From Maricaulis maris MCS10 (GTDB lineage Bacteria; Pseudomonadota; Alphaproteobacteria; Caulobacterales; Maricaulaceae), in assembly GCF_000014745.1 (NCBI RefSeq), contig NC_008347.1, positions 2,062,001-2,126,000 of the forward strand: DNA of 64,000 bases. The letters run 5' to 3'. The notes below the pieces were generated by a model. That model was given only the letters and a program-made list of their open reading frames with translations. It did not search any database and had not been told where the DNA came from. The translations under genes were made by a program, and so were the position numbers. Positions 9,475 to 17,944 of this stretch are shown here, one piece after another. Numbering within the stretch: the stretch's first letter is position 1; every line of letters begins with the position of its first letter.

Positions 9475-10296
9475 CTATCGACCGGTCAAAGCCAGCCAGG
9501 TCAGTCGCAGGCGGCGGCCGAGCGGGTTGAGGTCCGGTGCGATCTGGTACGGACCGGCCGGCAATCGGTCGAGATAGGTTGCAGCCAGACGGCAATAGCC
9601 AATCGCCGGCACAGCCTCGGCCGGCAAGGGCCCGGAGGACATAACGGTCTCGCAGGCAGCCCGGGCGGCCTCGATGACCGGTTGGCGTGCCGCTGCGATC
9701 TTCTCGCTTCCCAGACCCTGGGCCAGCATTGCGGGGGTGGCATCCTGGCGCGCCAACTCGTCGGCGCCCACCGGAGCCCGACCGATCCGGGCGCGCTGCG
9801 GGAAGGCCCGAAGCAGCCCGGTCAGCCCCCAGGCGCGCCCGGCCGCACGCATCAGCCCGGGCGAGACGCTGTCCGAGGCTCCCACCAGCCGCAAGGACAG
9901 GCGCACCAACACCCCCGCGGTGGCATCCACATGCGCCAGCACATCATCCAGGTCAGCAAAGGGGCGTGCCGAGATATCGTCAAAGCGGGCATCGATCAGC
10001 GGCATCAAATCAGACGGGCCGATCCGATCCCCCAGACGGGCCAGCCCTTCGGTCACCTCATGACGACGCACCTTGGGCGGGCTGGCGCCCAGATCGGTCA
10101 CGGCATCACGCCACCAGATCAGCTTAATTTCACCGATCAGGCTTTCCGACGGCGAAAGGGCGACACGGGCCAGCTCGTGTTCAAGTCCGTAAAGTGCCAG
10201 CAACGCCGCTCGCTGGTCAGGTTGCGCAAACATGGCGCACAGATACCGATCCGGGTCCGCATTGCGCAGCAGGCTGTCGATTTCTGACCCCATCAT
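9475..10296 (-). CDS. squalene/phytoene synthase-like protein, NDUFAF6-type
   Basis: 273 residues with the all-alpha prenyl-synthase fold pattern. The segments ALLALYGLEHELARV and IGEIKLIWWRDAV are typical of the bacterial branch related to mitochondrial NDUFAF6 (a complex I assembly factor). The two aspartate-rich DxxxD motifs needed for prenyl diphosphate chemistry are absent: the first site reads LEHELARV, and the second (AWGLTGLLRAFPQRARIG) has no NxxRDxxED. It is therefore probably not a catalytic phytoene synthase. An assembly or chaperone role is inference from the family. M2 is an alternative start. Confidence 0.78.
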   Translation of the reverse strand: MMGSEIDSLLRNADPDRYLCAMFAQPDQRAALLALYGLEHELARVALSPSESLIGEIKLIWWRDAVTDLGASPPKVRRHEVTEGLARLGDRIGPSDLMPLIDARFDDISARPFADLDDVLAHVDATAGVLVRLSLRLVGASDSVSPGLMRAAGRAWGLTGLLRAFPQRARIGRAPVGADELARQDATPAMLAQGLGSEKIAAARQPVIEAARAACETVMSSGPLPAEAVPAIGYCRLAATYLDRLPAGPYQIAPDLNPLGRRLRLTWLALTGR

Positions 10297-10401
10297 GCGT
10301 CTCCCCGGTGGACATGGCCGCCAACCACACCATATGTGCGGGCATGAAAACGGCCCGCCGGGCCTTCATCCATCCCGACCACGTCACTGTAAGAGGTTTC
10401 C

Positions 10402-11007
10402 ATGGCTTTCACCCTGCCCGATCTGCCCTACGCCAAGGATGCGCTGGCCCCCCATATCTCCTCCCAGACGCTCGATTTCCACCACGGGAAGCATCACAAC
10501 GCCTATGTCGGCAAGCTGAACGGTCTGGTCGAGGGCACCGATCTGGCCGCCCTGTCCCTGGAAGACGTGATCAAGAAGACCGCCGGTAACAGCGCCAAGG
10601 CGGGTATTTTCAACAATGCCGCCCAGATCTGGAACCACACCTTCTACTGGCAGTCCATGCGCCCCAATGGTGGTGGAGCCCCGTCTGGCGACCTCGCCGC
10701 GATGATCGACCGTGACTTCGGATCGCTGGACGCCTTCAAGACAGCTTTTGCCGATGCCGGCGCAACGCAGTTCGGCTCCGGCTGGGCCTGGCTGGTTCTG
10801 GCCGGTGGCAAGCTGGAAGTCCGCAAGACGCTGAACGCCGAGACACCGCTCACCGAGGATGGCGTCACGCCGTTGCTGACCATGGATGTCTGGGAGCACG
10901 CCTACTATCTCGACTTCCAGAACCGTCGCCCGGACTACATCACGACCTTCCTCGACAAGCTCGTGAACTGGGAATTTGCGGCTGAAAACCTCGCCGCAGC
11001 CCAATAA
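10402..11007 (+). CDS. sodB: superoxide dismutase, Fe type
   Basis: 201 residues, a full-length Fe/Mn superoxide dismutase that converts superoxide to oxygen and hydrogen peroxide in the cytoplasm. Metal ligands are visible: H27 in [13 protein letters not shown], the histidine of IWNHTFYW, and D and H of [16 protein letters not shown]. The iron-type markers [10 protein letters not shown] and FGSGWAWL favour Fe over Mn. There is no signal peptide. A single-gene unit is likely: 105 bp separate it from the divergent gene upstream and 75 bp from the serine hydrolase downstream. Confidence 0.97.
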   Translation: MAFTLPDLPYAKDALAPHISSQTLDFHHGKHHNAYVGKLNGLVEGTDLAALSLEDVIKKTAGNSAKAGIFNNAAQIWNHTFYWQSMRPNGGGAPSGDLAAMIDRDFGSLDAFKTAFADAGATQFGSGWAWLVLAGGKLEVRKTLNAETPLTEDGVTPLLTMDVWEHAYYLDFQNRRPDYITTFLDKLVNWEFAAENLAAAQ

Positions 11008-11082
11008 GGCTCTCGTCAGAGCGCCGCTCGCGTCCTAACCTTCCCCTCGGTCGATAAACACATATCCCGAAGGGAAGGTTAG

Positions 11083-12360
11083 ATGGCGTTCAAACAAGCC
11101 ATGGCAGCGCTCGCGCTGGTCTCGACGGCCATGCTGGCCGTCACTGCGCCGCTCCAGGCGCAAGACATCCAGACTGTCGAAAACCCCGCGGCGCTGGGCT
11201 TTGATCCGGCTGCACTTTCTGCACTCGATGCTCGCCTGGACGCGTTGGCGACAGAAGGTGCGCGCCCCGGCTATGCGGCAATCATCGCCCGCGGTGACCG
11301 TATCGCCTACACATCCGAGGCTGGCGAAGCCGACCTTACCAATCACATACCTTTCACCGTCGACACCCCGGTCCGCATCGCCTCGATGACCAAGCCGGTC
11401 ACGGCCATGGCCATCATGATGCTGGTCGAGCGCGGCGAGATATCCCTGGACGATCCGGTCAGCGACTACATTCCGGCCTTCGCCGATGTCCGTGTCGCCG
11501 TCTCGCCGATGGCCAATGAGGCCGGCGAAATCGAGACCCGCGCCCCCGATGCCGTGATGACCATCGAGCACCTGCTCACCCATACGGCAGGGCTTGGCTA
11601 TATCTTCGAGGCCGAGAGCGATCTCGGTCAGCTCTATCTGGAGAATTCGCTCTATTCCGGCGAGGGTGACCTTGCCGCCCGCATCGACCGCCTTGCCGCC
11701 CTGCCGCTCTACAATGATCCCGGCGATGTCTGGCAGTATTCCTACGGGCTGGACGTGGCCGGACGGGTCATCGAGGTGGTCAGCGGCATGCCGCTCAACA
11801 CCTTCCTGGAAAGCGAGATCTTCACGCCGCTGGGCATGAACTCGACCGGTTTCTTTTTCAGCGATGTCGATTTCGATGAAGCCGGGCTGGCGCCGCTCTA
11901 TGTGCATGATGAGAACGGCAGCATGGTCTATTACGAGTTCGGCAGTCCGGACTGGCCGTCCGGCGGCGGCGGACTGGTCTCGACGGCGTCGGACTATATC
12001 CGCTTTGCGATGTTGCTCGCCAATGGCGGCGCGCTGGGCGATGTCCAGCTGATCACGCCGGAGACCTTTGCCATCCTCGCCAGGCCGCACGTCACGGCCG
12101 ACCAGACCGGCGACTGGGGTGGTCGCAGCTTCGCACTGGGCATGGATGTCGTCCTGCCACCGGTTGAAGACCAGCAGCCGGCCGGTGTGCCGGGCGATCT
12201 CAGCTGGGGCGGATTTTTCGACACCGATTTCTTCGTCAGCCCGGCGACGGGTACGGCAGCGGTGATCATGACCCAGATCCAGCCGTCCCAATACCGGCCC
12301 GAGCCGCGCACGCTGCGGATTTTCCGGCCGATGGTGTATGCCAGTTTCGCCTTCGACTGA
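11083..12360 (+). CDS. secreted serine hydrolase, class C beta-lactamase / penicillin-binding fold
   Basis: 425 residues with a signal peptide (about residues 1-26, ending PLQAQ). The SxxK motif is in IASMTKPVTAMA (near residue 104) and the YxN-equivalent in WQYSYGLDVAGRVIEV. The third motif region (SWGGFFDTDFFVSP) does not contain a clear KTG. GGGGLVSTASDYIRFAMLL is typical of esterase EstB/AmpC-like family proteins. It probably acts in the periplasm as an esterase, D-aminopeptidase-like enzyme or transacylase; resistance should not be assumed. A good GGAAGG-type ribosome binding site precedes the ATG. Confidence 0.88.
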   Translation: MAFKQAMAALALVSTAMLAVTAPLQAQDIQTVENPAALGFDPAALSALDARLDALATEGARPGYAAIIARGDRIAYTSEAGEADLTNHIPFTVDTPVRIASMTKPVTAMAIMMLVERGEISLDDPVSDYIPAFADVRVAVSPMANEAGEIETRAPDAVMTIEHLLTHTAGLGYIFEAESDLGQLYLENSLYSGEGDLAARIDRLAALPLYNDPGDVWQYSYGLDVAGRVIEVVSGMPLNTFLESEIFTPLGMNSTGFFFSDVDFDEAGLAPLYVHDENGSMVYYEFGSPDWPSGGGGLVSTASDYIRFAMLLANGGALGDVQLITPETFAILARPHVTADQTGDWGGRSFALGMDVVLPPVEDQQPAGVPGDLSWGGFFDTDFFVSPATGTAAVIMTQIQPSQYRPEPRTLRIFRPMVYASFAFD

Positions 12361-12361
12361 C

Positions 12362-12382
12362 GCCTGAAAATATTTTTCAGGC
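12362..12382. terminator. perfect AT-centred hairpin after the serine hydrolase
   Basis: Nine-base inverted arms (GCCTGAAAA / TTTTCAGGC) around a TAT loop, beginning two bases after the stop of the 11083-12360 gene. The run of T in the 3' arm could serve as a terminator for the plus-strand transcript, though no T tract follows the stem. Confidence 0.5.
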
Positions 12383-12487
12383 ACGGGCGACGGAAAGGCG
12401 CTGCCAGGTGCGTTACAGACAGGCAACGGGCCGCAACCCCTCCCTACCTCGCGGGCTCGGATGCTCACGTACCCCCCGAACGTGAAC

Positions 12488-12512
12488 AGGGCCCGCCGGT
12501 TATCGGCGGGCC
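12488..12512. terminator. GC-rich hairpin between convergent genes
   Basis: Arms GGGCCCGCCG and CGGCGGGCCC around a short GTTAT-like loop form a very stable stem between the ends of the serine hydrolase (+) and the PuuD-like gene (-). It lacks a long T tract but is well placed as a bidirectional transcription barrier. Confidence 0.55.
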
Positions 12513-12546
12513 CTGAACGTTTCAGGTCAACATTGGCGGCCTTGTG

Positions 12547-13155
12547 CTAGCCAAAGACCGTCTGCGCCATGGCCATCGCGATCAGCATCGGGAAGGACAA
12601 GAGCGTGTTGGTGCGCGAGAACAGCATCGCCGTGCGGGCTGCTTTCGGCTTGGCGTCGGCCTCGGCCTCGACCATGCCCAGCGCGATTTTCTGGTTGGGC
12701 CAGATCACGAACCAGACATTGGCCGCCATGATGATCGCCAGCCACATGCCGATACCGATGAAGGAATACTGCGGCGAGTAAACATCAGCCGCCAAGCCAA
12801 GGCTCAGTACTTCCATCGAGTAACCCCGCAGCCCGGCAACCGTCAGGCCCGTCAGGACCGTGAAGGCCGCACCCCATCGGAACCAGAACAGGGCAGCCGG
12901 CGCGATTACCTTGCCGATGGCCGGTTTCTGGTCATCCGGAATATTGGGCATGTTCGGAATCTGCACGAAGTTGAAGTACCAGAGCAGTCCGATCCACATG
13001 ATGCCGGAGACCACATGGGTCCAGCGGGCAAATGCCTGCCAGAAAGCACCGTCAAGCGCGATTCCGCCGGTTGCCACATAGGCGCACAGATAAATCGCGC
13101 TGAGTACGAAAGACACGATCACAGTCGTGCGTAGATTGCTGAGAATTGCAGCCAT
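12547..13155 (-). CDS. PuuD-like (urate hydroxylase membrane-domain family) membrane protein
   Basis: 202 residues with four to five membrane helices. The segment RWTHVVSGIMWIGLLWYFNFVQIP and the later VWFVIWPNQKIALG are typical of the membrane domain annotated as urate hydroxylase PuuD. Full PuuD has a C-terminal cytochrome c domain; none is present here (no CxxCH), so the protein is only the membrane part. No purine catabolism genes are nearby. The histidine in the first helix could bind haem, by analogy only. It is monocistronic, ending at the hairpin at 12488-12512. Confidence 0.7.
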   Translation of the reverse strand: MAAILSNLRTTVIVSFVLSAIYLCAYVATGGIALDGAFWQAFARWTHVVSGIMWIGLLWYFNFVQIPNMPNIPDDQKPAIGKVIAPAALFWFRWGAAFTVLTGLTVAGLRGYSMEVLSLGLAADVYSPQYSFIGIGMWLAIIMAANVWFVIWPNQKIALGMVEAEADAKPKAARTAMLFSRTNTLLSFPMLIAMAMAQTVFG

Positions 13156-13227
13156 TATAATCCCTCCCCAATGTCAGAATCAGTCTGTCATCGGGGAGAA
13201 ATTACGGCTTATTCGCGTCTCAGGATA

Positions 13228-13255
13228 GTCCGGCCGGGTTTGCACCCGGCCGGAC
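13228..13255 (-). terminator. strong hairpin behind secF
   Basis: Perfect 12-base arms (GTCCGGCCGGGT / ACCCGGCCGGAC) with a TTGC loop, starting five bases beyond the secF stop. The position fits the end of the yajC-secD-secF transcript. Only a weak T-rich stretch follows on the minus strand. Confidence 0.65.
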
Positions 13256-13259
13256 CTGA

Positions 13260-14204
13260 TCAGCTGTCATTGCTTTCGCGCTGGACATTGGTGAACAAGA
13301 GGATCGGCGCGGCGACGAAGATCGACGAGAAGGTACCGATCATCACGCCCCAGATCATCGCGAAGGCGAAGCCCTTCAGGGCCGTGCCACCGATCAGGTA
13401 GAGCGAGATCAGCGCCACCAGCGTCGTCACGGAGGTCAGGATGGTCCGTGACAGCGTGTCATTGATCGACAGGTCGAGGACTTCCTGAAGCGGCTTGCGC
13501 TTGTACTTGCGCAGGTTTTCGCGGATCCGGTCATAGACCACCACGGTGTCGTTCATCGAGTAGCCGACAATGGTCAGGATGGCCGCGACCGTGGCCAGGT
13601 CAAACGTCATCTGGGTCAGCGAGAACATGCCGATCGTGGCGATGACGTCATGGGTCAGGGCGACAATGGCGCCAACCGAATACTGCCACTCGAAGCGGAA
13701 CCAGATGTAGACCAGCATCAGGAAGAGCGCGATACCAATGGCAGTAAATCCGGTCACGATCAGCTCGCCCGAGACGGCGCCGCCGATCACTGTCGTGCCG
13801 CGCATCTGGATATCCGGGAAGGTCGTCGTCAGTGCCGCTTCCAGCGCCTGTCGAGCCGTGTTCTGCGCCGCTTCACCTTCCAGCCCCTCGCCCGCCTGCA
13901 GCGGCAGGGAGATGAGATAGGTGGTGCGGTCATCGCCGACCGAGCCGGCGCCCTGGACGCGCGCCTCCCCGAGATCGAGGCCGTTCGCGGTTGACCGCAG
14001 ATCCTCGATCGAGGTGGTGTTCAGCGCCGTGACTTCGGTCTGGATACCACCGCGAAAATCAATGCCGAAATTGATGCCGACGGTGGCGAACTCGAACATC
14101 GAGAACAGGATGAACAGGCCGGATACCGCGAGGGCGATCCAGCGAGCGCGGATGAAGGGGATCTTGCCGGAGGTCGGCAGGTATTTGACGAGTGCGAGGG
14201 TCAT
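13260..14204 (-). CDS. secF: protein translocase subunit SecF
   Basis: 314 residues, six membrane helices. SecF pairs with SecD to use the proton gradient to help pull exported proteins through SecYEG. Diagnostic motifs are GIDFRGGIQ after the first helix (near residue 48) and GYSMNDTVVVYDRIREN in helix 4-5. The large periplasmic loop (residues 55-140) has the expected length. It begins 15 bp after the secD stop, in the standard yajC-secD-secF order. Confidence 0.97.
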   Translation of the reverse strand: MTLALVKYLPTSGKIPFIRARWIALAVSGLFILFSMFEFATVGINFGIDFRGGIQTEVTALNTTSIEDLRSTANGLDLGEARVQGAGSVGDDRTTYLISLPLQAGEGLEGEAAQNTARQALEAALTTTFPDIQMRGTTVIGGAVSGELIVTGFTAIGIALFLMLVYIWFRFEWQYSVGAIVALTHDVIATIGMFSLTQMTFDLATVAAILTIVGYSMNDTVVVYDRIRENLRKYKRKPLQEVLDLSINDTLSRTILTSVTTLVALISLYLIGGTALKGFAFAMIWGVMIGTFSSIFVAAPILLFTNVQRESNDS

Positions 14205-14219
14205 GTTCGTTTCCTCCCC

Positions 14220-15875
14220 TTAAAGCGGCAGCTTTTTGGGCTTGAACGCCCGCAACCAGAGAACCGCCAGGAGGCGGGAGACGACGAAGGCCGTAAAGAC
14301 CGAGGTGATGATGCCGATACCCAGCGTCACCGCGAAACCCCGCACCGGACCGGCACCGAGCATGTAGAGCACGGCAGCAGCGATGAAGGTGGTGATATTG
14401 GCGTCGAGAATGGCCGCCAAGGCTCGCTCGTAGCCAGCCTGTAGAGCCTGCACCGGGGTGCGATTGTTCAACACCTCCTCGCGGATCCGCTCATAGATCA
14501 GCACATTGGCGTCCACCGCCATGCCGATCGTCAGGATGATACCGGCAATACCCGGCAGGGTCAGCGTCATGCCAAGCCCCGACAGGCCGCCCAGGATGAG
14601 GACGACATTGACCAGAAGCGCCATGGTCGAGAACAGGCCGAACACGCCATACATGGCAACCATGAAGACGATGACCAGGGCGAAACCGATCATGATGGCC
14701 AGCTTGCCGCTTTCCACCTGGTCCTGACCCAGCGTACCGGTAACGACCCGTTGCTCGACCGGCGTCAGCGAGGCCGGCAGGGCACCGGCATTGAGCAGGA
14801 TCACGAGCTGGTTGGCCGTCTCATAGGTGTAGCTGCCGCCGATCACCCCGGACCCTGACAGGATCGGTTCGTTGATCGTCGGTGCGGTGATGATTTCATT
14901 GTCGAGCACAATGGCAAAACGACGGCCACGATTGGCCCGGGTCAGCTCGCCGAAAATCAGGGCGCCCTGCGTGTCGAGCCGGAAGCCGACCACGGGTCCC
15001 ACATAGCTCGGATGGGTTGTGACATTGGAACTGTTGAGGTTCTCACCGGTCAGGCGCTGGCGTGTCTCGACGGCCAGCCATTGGGTGCCGCCGGTATCGG
15101 CCATCGGATAGACCGTCACGCCCGGCGGTGTACGTGCCTGGCCATTGGGGCCCGGATCGACATTCTCGTCGACCATGTGGAAGCTCATCGCCGCCTGTGT
15201 TCCGACCAGGTCGATGATCTCCTGCGGATCATCGGCACCCGGCACCTGCACCAGGACCCGGCGGTCGCCGGAGCGGGCGATGGTCGGGTCGGTGGTGCCC
15301 AGCCCGTCGAGACGGCGACGGATCACCGTGATCGACTGTTCCAGTGTGCGGTTGCGGATGGATTCATACTGCTGCGAGGTCACCGAGATCCGGATCGCCG
15401 ACGGGTCAGACGGGTCCGCACCGATATCATACATGTTGGACAGACCGACCTGACCGATCCCGGTGGTGACCGGCGCATTGAGCTCACGGATCCGCTCCAG
15501 CGCAGTATCGCGCTCTTCCGGGCGGACCAGCAGAACGACGACTTCATCCCCGATTACAGCGACCGAGCGGGCCAGAACCGGCGGCGCATCGCGCAGCGTG
15601 GTGCGGATGTCGGAGGCCAGCGTTTCCAGCTGGGCGTCGCGCACCTCGTCCATGTCGACCTCAAAGACGATGTGCGAACCGCCCTGCAGGTCGAGGCCCA
15701 GATTGATCGTCCCGGCCGGGATGAAACGCCAGATGCCCTTGGGCGTCGCCGTACCATCCACCTCATTGATCGTGAACCGGTCTTCTTCCGGCACGAAATT
15801 GGGAATGGTGTACATCACGCCGAGCAGCGTGATGAGGAATATGGAAAGCAGTTTCCAACGCCCGAAATGCAGCAT
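14220..15875 (-). CDS. secD: protein translocase subunit SecD
   Basis: 551 residues. The N-terminal helix is followed by LGLDLQGGSHIVFEVD (D1 motif), a large periplasmic P1 region, and five C-terminal helices with GMAVDANVLIYERIREE. It works with SecF and YajC in Sec-dependent export at the inner membrane. Length and motifs are normal. Translation starts 60 bp after yajC; the spacer contains a short tandem repeat. Confidence 0.97.
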   Translation of the reverse strand: MLHFGRWKLLSIFLITLLGVMYTIPNFVPEEDRFTINEVDGTATPKGIWRFIPAGTINLGLDLQGGSHIVFEVDMDEVRDAQLETLASDIRTTLRDAPPVLARSVAVIGDEVVVLLVRPEERDTALERIRELNAPVTTGIGQVGLSNMYDIGADPSDPSAIRISVTSQQYESIRNRTLEQSITVIRRRLDGLGTTDPTIARSGDRRVLVQVPGADDPQEIIDLVGTQAAMSFHMVDENVDPGPNGQARTPPGVTVYPMADTGGTQWLAVETRQRLTGENLNSSNVTTHPSYVGPVVGFRLDTQGALIFGELTRANRGRRFAIVLDNEIITAPTINEPILSGSGVIGGSYTYETANQLVILLNAGALPASLTPVEQRVVTGTLGQDQVESGKLAIMIGFALVIVFMVAMYGVFGLFSTMALLVNVVLILGGLSGLGMTLTLPGIAGIILTIGMAVDANVLIYERIREEVLNNRTPVQALQAGYERALAAILDANITTFIAAAVLYMLGAGPVRGFAVTLGIGIITSVFTAFVVSRLLAVLWLRAFKPKKLPL

Positions 15876-15893
15876 GTCAGCGCGGCCTCTTGG

Positions 15894-15921
15894 TCAGGGA
15901 CGATCAGGGACGATCAGGGAT
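15894..15921. repeat. short 10-bp tandem repeat between yajC and secD
   Basis: The unit CGATCAGGGA occurs as two perfect copies preceded by a partial third (GTCAGGGA) and followed by TGAC. It sits 20-45 bp upstream of the secD start and could be a slippage-prone spacer. No function is apparent. Confidence 0.6.
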
Positions 15922-15935
15922 GACGGGCAATCGGC

Positions 15936-16277
15936 TCAGCCGATTTCCTTGTCGTCCTTCTTGGCGTCTTTCTTGGTATCCGACTTGGCGTCATTGGCCG
16001 GCTTGGGCGCGGTGCGGCCCTTCACATCGGCAATGGTCGAGCGGACGATACGGACTTTCACGCCTTCACCGATGTCGAGGGTGACTTCCTCGTCGGAGAC
16101 CTTGGCGATCTTGCCGATCATGCCGCCCTGGGTGATGACTTCGTCACCGCGCTTGAGGCCGCCAATCAGTTCCTTGTGCTCTTTCATCCGCTTTTGTTGC
16201 GGACGGATGAGCAGGAAATAGAAGACCAGGCCCATGAGGACGAGCATCGGGATCGGGGATTGAAGAAATTCTTGCAT
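15936..16277 (-). CDS. yajC: preprotein translocase accessory protein YajC
   Basis: 113 residues from ATG at 16277 (MQEFLQSPIPMLVLMGL). The longer frame to 16319 is less likely because it puts a basic leader before the conserved start. One membrane helix is followed by LIRPQQKRMKEHKELI and then LKRGDEVITQGGMIGKIAKV, the YajC signature. The C-terminus is a long lysine/aspartate-rich tail (KSDTKKDAKKDDKEIG). It is the first gene of yajC-secD-secF; SecDF-YajC is a membrane subcomplex of the Sec translocon. Confidence 0.95.
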   Translation of the reverse strand: MQEFLQSPIPMLVLMGLVFYFLLIRPQQKRMKEHKELIGGLKRGDEVITQGGMIGKIAKVSDEEVTLDIGEGVKVRIVRSTIADVKGRTAPKPANDAKSDTKKDAKKDDKEIG

Positions 16278-16446
16278 GAAGAAGCGCGCTCCGCGGCTGC
16301 TGGGTGCGTAACGCAACATGATTGCGTCGGCGCCCGGAAATTCGAATGCGCGGGACTATATCGGCACGGGCCTTGGTTGCAACAAGGGTCGGCTGTTGGA
16401 TCAGGCTGCATCTGTGTGCGCAAAGGCACACCCGGCCCATCCGCGG

Positions 16447-17382
16447 TCAGCGCAGATAGGACATCGGGTCGACCGGGTTCACACCGGAGCGGATCTCGAA
16501 ATGGACCTGCGGGCGGTCCACCGTACCGGTCGCACCGGCCTGGGCGATGACCTGGCCGCGGCTGACCTGGTCGCCTTCGCGCACCAGAAGCCGGGAATTA
16601 TGGGCATAGGCCGTTACAAAGCCGCCGGAATGGCGGACCAGTACCAGCTGGCCATAGCCGGCCAGCTCGCTGCCGGCATAGACAACCTGGCCAGGCGCCG
16701 ACGCGCGCACATCGGCACCGGCGGCCGCTTCGATATTGATACCGTCATTGCGCTCGCCATTGGGACGACGACCGAAACTGGCCAGGACCGAACCGCGAAC
16801 CGGCCAGTCAAAGCTGGGCGCTCCGGCCTCGGCCGGCGGCGGCGTATAGCGGTCCCTGTTCGACGATGTCGTTGGTGCGCGCGAAGACCCACCCGACGAT
16901 GTACTGGCGACCCGGGCGCCATTGGGCAGGCGAATTTGTTGCCCGACCTCGATCTCGAACGGTGCGCCGATGCCATTATGATTGGCAAGCTGCTGGAAAG
17001 GCACGCCATATCGCAGGCCTATCCGGTACAGATTCTCGCCACGCTGGACCACATGAACCGGCGGCCGCGGCATCGAAATGGTCTGCCCGACGCGCAGCGT
17101 ATAGGGCGCATTGAGACCATTGGTGCTGGCCAGGTCCGACATGCCGACGCCGCAACGCTCGGCAATCTCGGACAGGGTGTCATTGGTCCGCACGGTATAG
17201 CCGGAGCCACAATTCATCGTGCCGCGTTGGGGTGAACGCGAGGACGACGAAGACGAAGATGTGTTGGATCCATTGCCGAAACTGCGATAGTCGACCCGGG
17301 CCGGCTCACGCGGATTGGTCGCACAGGCCGCAAGGCTCGCACTCACCACCGCAACGAGGCAGATCAGGGACGTGACACGCAT
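16447..17382 (-). CDS. nlpD: NlpD-like lipoprotein: two LysM domains plus a degenerate LytM (M23) domain
   Basis: About 311 residues from ATG at 17382, with a lipobox ending LAAC (lipidated C20) and a serine-rich linker. Two LysM domains follow (YTVRTNDTLSEIAERCGV... and HVVQRGENLYRIGLRYGV...), then a LytM domain. The usual zinc ligands HxGxD are replaced (RNDGINIEA) and only one histidine of the HxH motif remains (QVHFEIR), so it should be non-catalytic. Such proteins (NlpD, EnvC) activate cell-wall amidases during division. The surE-pcm-nlpD order matches E. coli, supporting the symbol. A CtrA-like box (17434-17448) lies just upstream. Confidence 0.85.
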   Translation of the reverse strand: MRVTSLICLVAVVSASLAACATNPREPARVDYRSFGNGSNTSSSSSSSRSPQRGTMNCGSGYTVRTNDTLSEIAERCGVGMSDLASTNGLNAPYTLRVGQTISMPRPPVHVVQRGENLYRIGLRYGVPFQQLANHNGIGAPFEIEVGQQIRLPNGARVASTSSGGSSRAPTTSSNRDRYTPPPAEAGAPSFDWPVRGSVLASFGRRPNGERNDGINIEAAAGADVRASAPGQVVYAGSELAGYGQLVLVRHSGGFVTAYAHNSRLLVREGDQVSRGQVIAQAGATGTVDRPQVHFEIRSGVNPVDPMSYLR

Positions 17383-17433
17383 TTCAGGCTCGACCTCCGA
17401 CAGGATTTCCGCGGCCATCAAGCCAGAGAAGGC

Positions 17434-17448
17434 TTAACCGGCGGTTAT
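17434..17448. promoter_or_regulatory. possible CtrA box upstream of the NlpD-like gene
   Basis: TTAA-CCGGCGG-TTAT, one base off the TTAA-N7-TTAA consensus, about 52 bp upstream of the nlpD-like start. Control of a division-associated LytM factor by CtrA would fit a Caulobacter-type cell cycle. One mismatch means it could occur by chance. Confidence 0.35.
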
Positions 17449-17510
17449 CCACACGACGCCCTGCCCGTTCCTGATGCAGAATTAATGTGAACCTTGGCGA
17501 TCCCGCCGGA

Positions 17511-17897
17511 TCAGCGTGAGCTGTCCGCCAATTGCGCAAGGCACCAGGCGCGGGCATCGGCCGCGCTTTCGGATGTCGTGAAGCAGGCCCCCCATTCATC
17601 CAGAAGGCCCTGGATCATTGCCTGGCGCTCCGCATTGTCATGTCCGACCGGTGGCACATAGGCAAAGGGGCACTCCCCGATTTCGGCGAGGAAATCTTCC
17701 CAAATCTCGCGGGAAAAGCTTTGCCGGGTCGGCAATTCGGCGGCGGAGGCATCAATGACCACGCCACGCGCCTGCCCCGACCGGACCTGCGCCGCGACCC
17801 GTCTGGTAAATACGGCATGATCCGTTCGCGTCGGCAGACCGGTCAAAGTCAGAAAGACCAACCGGTCTGTCTCAAGGTGTTCGTACTTGACGCCCAT
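17511..17897 (-). CDS. small STAS/SpoIIAA-like cytosolic protein, unknown function
   Basis: 128 residues with no signal peptide or membrane segment. Its start (EHLETDRLVFLTLTGLPT) followed by ARGVVIDASAAELPT and a helical stretch looks like the SpoIIAA/STAS-like fold seen in many small alphaproteobacterial proteins (beta strand, then a loop that can be phosphorylated in true anti-anti-sigma factors). I do not see a named family. It sits between pcm (47 bp upstream) and the nlpD-like gene (128 bp downstream) on the same strand, an unusual insertion into the pcm-nlpD pair. Confidence 0.6.
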   Translation of the reverse strand: MGVKYEHLETDRLVFLTLTGLPTRTDHAVFTRRVAAQVRSGQARGVVIDASAAELPTRQSFSREIWEDFLAEIGECPFAYVPPVGHDNAERQAMIQGLLDEWGACFTTSESAADARAWCLAQLADSSR

Positions 17898-17944
17898 CGC
17901 CGCACTCTAGCACATTTCGCCGAGATCACCGCTTACAATGCGCG

